This document shows positions 52,454 through 55,595 of a stretch of 55,595 nucleotides of DNA, piece by piece. The stretch lies in the NCBI RefSeq assembly GCF_014656075.1, contig NZ_BNBS01000051.1, positions 1 through 55,595 on the forward strand, in the 5' to 3' direction. Position 1 is the first letter of the stretch, and the number at the start of each line of letters is the position of its first letter. This DNA comes from Streptomyces hydrogenans. GTDB lineage: Bacteria; Actinomycetota; Actinomycetes; Streptomycetales; Streptomycetaceae. The notes beneath the pieces are model-generated. The model was not told where the DNA came from, did not search any database, and saw only the letters and a program-made list of their open reading frames with translations. A program made the translations under genes and the position numbers.

Positions 52454-53916
52454 CCACGGAAAGTACGAGCGTTCCCTCCTCACCCGGCCCGTGGCCGGTC
52501 GCGGGTCCGGCCTTCGGGACGGCCTCGCTCGCCCCCCGGCGGCGGCTGCCCGGGCGTCTGTCCGGCCGCCTCGCGCTGCCGCGCCACCGGGCGGCCGCCC
52601 GGTCGGGTCCCGGGGCGGGCGCGCTGCGGGCGGTCGACTGCCTGGCCGTGCTCGCCGGTGGCGCGCTGCTCGGTCCCGCCCATCAGGACCCGCGGCTGCT
52701 GCTGCCGTTGGCGGTGCTGCTGCTGGTCCTCGACGGGCGCGGCGGGCTGTACCGGCCGCCGGCGCACGCGCGGCTGTTGGACGAGCTGCCCCTGCTGGCC
52801 TCCCGGGCCGGGGTGGTGTGGTGCGTGGCCGCGGCGGGTGCCGCGGCCTGGTCGCCGGAGCTGGCGATCGGTCCGCTGCGGCTGTGCGGGGCGTACGCCG
52901 TGCACGTCGGGTTCGCGGTCGTGGTGCGGGCGGTGCTGCTCGCGCGCGGGCGGCGGATCGCCCGGGAGCGGCCGCGGTCGGCGCTCGTGGTGGGTCCCCC
53001 GGCGGCGGGCCGCCGGTTCGCCGCGGCGGCCCTCCAGCACCCCGAGTACGGGATGCGGCCGGTCGGCCTGGTCGGGCCGACCGAGGGGACGGTCGGGGAG
53101 CAGCGGCCGCTGGAGCCGGGGCTGCCGCTGCTGACGACGGCGGAGGAGATCCGCCGGGCGGTCATCCAGAACGCGGTCCGCGAGGCGGTGTTCCTGGTCG
53201 ACGAGCCGGAGCTGGTGACGCTCTTCCAGCACTACGGCTGTGCGACCTGGCGGGTCGGCGGGGAGCGGCGCGAGGGTCCGATGGGCGAGCACGTGTGGGG
53301 GTACGCCCGCCGCCGGCTGATCCCGGTGACCCAGCGGCGCGGGGCGCGGGCCAAGCGGGCGCTGGACATCGCGCTGGCGGGTCCCGCGCTGGCGCTGGCG
53401 CTGCCGGTGCTGGCGGTGTGCGCGCTGGCGGTGCGGCTCTCGGACGGGCCGGGGGTGCTGTTCCGGCAGGAGCGGGTGGGGCAGCACGGGCGTCACTTCA
53501 CGCTGCTGAAGTTCCGTACGCTCCGGCCGTCCGACGAGACGGAGTCGGCGACCCGGTGGAACGTGGCCGGGGACCGGCGGATGAGTGCGGCCGGCGGCTT
53601 CCTGCGGAAGTCCTCGCTGGACGAGCTGCCGCAGTTGTGGAACGTGCTCCGCGGTGACATGAGCCTGGTCGGGCCGCGGCCCGAACGCCCTTACTTCGTC
53701 GCCCAGTTCAGCAAGATCCACGCGGGGTACGCGGCCCGCCACCGGATGCCGGTCGGGCTGACCGGTCTGGCGCAGGTGCACGGGCTGCGCGGCGACACCT
53801 CGATCGAGGACCGCTGCCGTTTCGACAACCACTACATCGACCACTGGTCGCTCTGGCAGGACGTCTGCATCCTGGTCCGCACGGCGGCCGGGCTCGTCCG
53901 ACCGACGGGGAGCTGA
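52450..53916 (+). CDS. Polyprenyl-phosphate sugar-1-phosphate transferase (exopolysaccharide initiating enzyme)
   Basis: A 488-residue membrane enzyme of the WbaP/CpsE type that starts exopolysaccharide repeat units by moving a hexose-1-phosphate from a nucleotide sugar to undecaprenyl phosphate. The N-terminal half has four to five weak membrane segments and a CoA-binding-like domain (ALVVGPPAAGRRFAAAAL). The C-terminal bacterial sugar transferase domain begins with KRALDIALAGPALALALPVL, then GPGVLFRQERVGQHGRHF, LLKFRTL, LRKSSLDELPQLWNVLRGD and MSLVGPRPERPYFV. All catalytic blocks are complete. The start GTG 52450 overlaps the glycosyltransferase stop. It follows a long basic N-terminus typical of Streptomyces. 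Confidence 0.94.
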   Translation: MTTESTSVPSSPGPWPVAGPAFGTASLAPRRRLPGRLSGRLALPRHRAAARSGPGAGALRAVDCLAVLAGGALLGPAHQDPRLLLPLAVLLLVLDGRGGLYRPPAHARLLDELPLLASRAGVVWCVAAAGAAAWSPELAIGPLRLCGAYAVHVGFAVVVRAVLLARGRRIARERPRSALVVGPPAAGRRFAAAALQHPEYGMRPVGLVGPTEGTVGEQRPLEPGLPLLTTAEEIRRAVIQNAVREAVFLVDEPELVTLFQHYGCATWRVGGERREGPMGEHVWGYARRRLIPVTQRRGARAKRALDIALAGPALALALPVLAVCALAVRLSDGPGVLFRQERVGQHGRHFTLLKFRTLRPSDETESATRWNVAGDRRMSAAGGFLRKSSLDELPQLWNVLRGDMSLVGPRPERPYFVAQFSKIHAGYAARHRMPVGLTGLAQVHGLRGDTSIEDRCRFDNHYIDHWSLWQDVCILVRTAAGLVRPTGS

Positions 53917-53918
53917 GG

Positions 53919-55262
53919 ATGGCCACGGCCGTGACGACGGCACCGGCCCTCGCGGGGACGCCGGACGCCCGGGACCTGGTCCGCAGGGCCGGGGCGCTGT
54001 CCCCGGTCCTCGCGGTGATCGCGCTGCTGCTGGTGCCGGGGCCCGACGGGGCGCAGGGCGGGACGGGCGGCACCGGCACGATCGCCGACGCGGCCTCGGG
54101 GCTGCTGGTGCTGATCTGTCTCGTCCGGGTGTTGCGCGGCGGGGCCCGGCCGCTGACCCGGACCGCCGCGGTGGTGCTCGGGCTGCCGGTGTTCGGGATC
54201 TGCCTGGCGGCGGTCACCTCGAACGATCCGGCGTCGAGCCTGCCGGGCGTGGCCCGTTACGTGCAGGTGTTCGTGCTGGTCCCGGCGGCGGTGCTGCTGA
54301 TGATCCGGGACCGGCGGGACTTCGCGGTGGTGGCGTGGGGACTGGTGGCGCTGGCGCTGGTCCAGGGCGCGGTGGGCGTCGGCCAGTACCTGACGGGGAC
54401 GGGCGCGTCGTACCAGGGCGAGGACATCCGGGCGGTGGGCACCTTCGGGGCGACCGACGTGATGGGCATGGCGACGGTGGTGGCGTACGGCCTGGTGATC
54501 GTCACCGGGATCGCGCTGGGCAGCCCGGCCGGCCGGGTCCGCACCGTCGCGCTGGTCTGCGTGGGGCTGCTCGTGGTGCCGCTGCTGCTGTCGTTCAGCC
54601 GGGGCGCGTGGATCGCGACCGTGCTGGCCTGCGGGATCCAGCTGCTGCTCGGCGGGGTGCGCCGGGCGGCGCGGGTGGTGCTCGCGGTGGGGGCGCTGGC
54701 GGTCGTGCTGGTCGGCGGCTTCGGGCTCGGTTCGGAGATGGTGGAGGAGCGCGTCACGAGCATCACGCGGGTGACGGCGGCGCCGGACCAGTCGGTGACG
54801 GACCGGTACACGATGTGGGCGGCGGCCGGGCGGATGTGGCGCTCGGAGCCGCTGACCGGGGTCGGGCTGAAGGGCTTCCCGCACTACCGGGACTCGAACG
54901 CCTCGGTGGCGCTCTCCTCCGGCAGCGACACGGCGGGCGCGGGCGCGGGCTTCCAGCGGCAGCCGCTGCTGTCGCCGCACAACATGTACCTGCTGGTCCT
55001 GAGCGAGCAGGGGCTGATCGGGCTGCTCGCGCTGGCGGGGAGCTGGCTGGCGCTGCTGGTGGGCGCGCTGCGGCGGCGCCGGACGGGCGCGGAGTGCGCG
55101 CTGGTGGCGGGCGGGCTGCTCTCCTGGCAGCTGATCGACTTCTTCTACGCGGACATCGGCGGCCCGTCGACGGTGCTGATGTCGGTGGTCTTCGGCCTCG
55201 CGGCCTGGTGGGCGCTCTCGCCCGGTGCCGGGGCGCCCGCGGGGGGTGTGCGCGGTGCGTGA
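53919..55262 (+). CDS. O-antigen ligase/Wzy-like polymerase
   Basis: A 447-residue polytopic membrane protein with about 11-12 hydrophobic segments. The Wzy_C/O-antigen ligase domain is visible: LLLSFSRGAWIATVLACGIQ near 225, the large outside loop AAGRMWRSEPLTGVGLKGFPHYRDSN near 305, and SPHNMYLLVLSEQGLIGLLAL near 350, with the conserved Arg and His of the family. It would polymerise flipped lipid-linked repeat units outside the membrane. ATG 53919 lies two bases after the sugar transferase stop. The end overlaps the next gene start by 8 bases. Confidence 0.9.
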   Translation: MATAVTTAPALAGTPDARDLVRRAGALSPVLAVIALLLVPGPDGAQGGTGGTGTIADAASGLLVLICLVRVLRGGARPLTRTAAVVLGLPVFGICLAAVTSNDPASSLPGVARYVQVFVLVPAAVLLMIRDRRDFAVVAWGLVALALVQGAVGVGQYLTGTGASYQGEDIRAVGTFGATDVMGMATVVAYGLVIVTGIALGSPAGRVRTVALVCVGLLVVPLLLSFSRGAWIATVLACGIQLLLGGVRRAARVVLAVGALAVVLVGGFGLGSEMVEERVTSITRVTAAPDQSVTDRYTMWAAAGRMWRSEPLTGVGLKGFPHYRDSNASVALSSGSDTAGAGAGFQRQPLLSPHNMYLLVLSEQGLIGLLALAGSWLALLVGALRRRRTGAECALVAGGLLSWQLIDFFYADIGGPSTVLMSVVFGLAAWWALSPGAGAPAGGVRGA

Positions 55263-55595
55263 CCCGTGGGCCGGTCCGCCGGATCCCACGGACGCGTACG
55301 CCGCGCCCCCGGGGTCCGGCGGCCCCGCCGTCCCGCCGTGTCCGCCGCGCGGCGAGCCCCTGACCGACCCCTGGACCCCGATGCCTCCGGACGCCACGGA
55401 CTCCCCGTGCGCCCCGGGGGCCGCCGTGCTGCCGGGGGTCGGCGTCGGTTCGCCGCCGGCCGGTCTCACCGGGGCGCGACGGGTCGCCGTGCACCGTCCG
55501 GCGGGCCACACGCCGACCTCGGACGTGTGGGCGCCCGCGCCGGTCGCCACGGTCACGGCGCCGCCGCCTCCGGACCCGGCCGCGCCCGTGCCGCC
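55255..55595 (+). CDS. Fifth gene of the exopolysaccharide cluster, partial
   Basis: The frame is open from the GTG at 55255 (VRDPWAGPPDPTDAYAAP) to the end of the window, 113 codons. An alternative in-frame GTG is at 55246. The visible part is a Pro/Ala/Thr/Gly-rich cytoplasmic extension with no membrane segment yet. In Streptomyces clusters of this order the next gene often codes for a chain-length determinant (Wzz-type), a flippase or another glycosyltransferase, and such N-terminal extensions occur on several of these. I cannot decide from this fragment. The 8-base overlap with the Wzy-like gene supports co-expression. Confidence 0.6.
   Translation, partial: MRDPWAGPPDPTDAYAAPPGSGGPAVPPCPPRGEPLTDPWTPMPPDATDSPCAPGAAVLPGVGVGSPPAGLTGARRVAVHRPAGHTPTSDVWAPAPVATVTAPPPPDPAAPVP

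Overview
The window is very GC-rich (about 72% or more, with strong third-position G/C bias) and reads as chromosomal DNA of a Streptomyces or very close relative. The evidence is chaplin genes, a melC1-melC2 tyrosinase operon, a DasR-type operator before a chitinase, a Tad/Flp pilus locus of actinobacterial type, and many DUF proteins typical of Streptomyces. No tRNA, rRNA, CRISPR array, integrase or insertion sequence was seen. Both ends cut genes.

Layout. 1-11 kb: envelope and housekeeping genes (a partial gene, SLT-fold secreted protein, PIN-PhoH ATPase, cis-prenyltransferase, aldo/keto reductase, prepilin peptidase, DUF192, PIG-V-like mannosyltransferase, a multi-CxxC zinc protein, a DUF559-like nuclease-fold protein). 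11-12 kb: a membrane-protein gene whose repeat region lies in the wrong frames, probably decaying. 12-21.2 kb: a twelve-gene minus-strand Tad/Flp pilus operon (zinc-ribbon protein, CpaB, CpaE, two TadE, CpaF, TadB, TadC, Flp pilin, TadG-like, lipoprotein, OmpA-like). The prepilin peptidase at 5.3 kb probably serves it. 21.6-25 kb: secreted GH18 chitinase under a dre-like operator, then a secreted M14 carboxypeptidase. 25.6-30.8 kb: a divergent D-amino-acid module (RidA, IclR and PfkB kinase against a DSD1-type PLP enzyme and an N-acyl-D-amino-acid deacylase). 30.8-34.6 kb: polyprenol-dependent mannosyltransferase, small membrane protein, aminotransferase and a small conserved gene. 34.8-39.3 kb: a four-gene TelA / VWA / substrate-binding / XpaC-like operon. 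39.4-45 kb: GTP-dependent PEP carboxykinase, hemolysin III/TrhA, TetR, and a DUF5949-VKOR-GH26 operon. 45-51 kb: a surface and development region with melC1-melC2, two short chaplins, three secreted Pro-rich or small proteins and an LPDTG wall-anchored protein. 51-55.6 kb: start of an exopolysaccharide cluster (GT4, polyprenyl-phosphate sugar transferase, Wzy-like polymerase, truncated fifth gene).

How it works together. Much of the window concerns the cell surface: pilus assembly, peptidoglycan and lipid-carrier metabolism, mannosylation, chaplins, sortase substrates and exopolysaccharide. Both chaplin genes carry sigma-BldN-like promoters and share a further upstream element. Notable DNA-level signals are a 24-bp perfect inverted repeat inside the 3' end of a coding sequence where two convergent genes share one CTAG as both stops, a 28-bp hairpin in front of a chaplin gene, helically phased half-sites in the D-amino-acid divergent promoter, and several probably leaderless starts. 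All functional calls come from reading the translated sequence; no database search was run.
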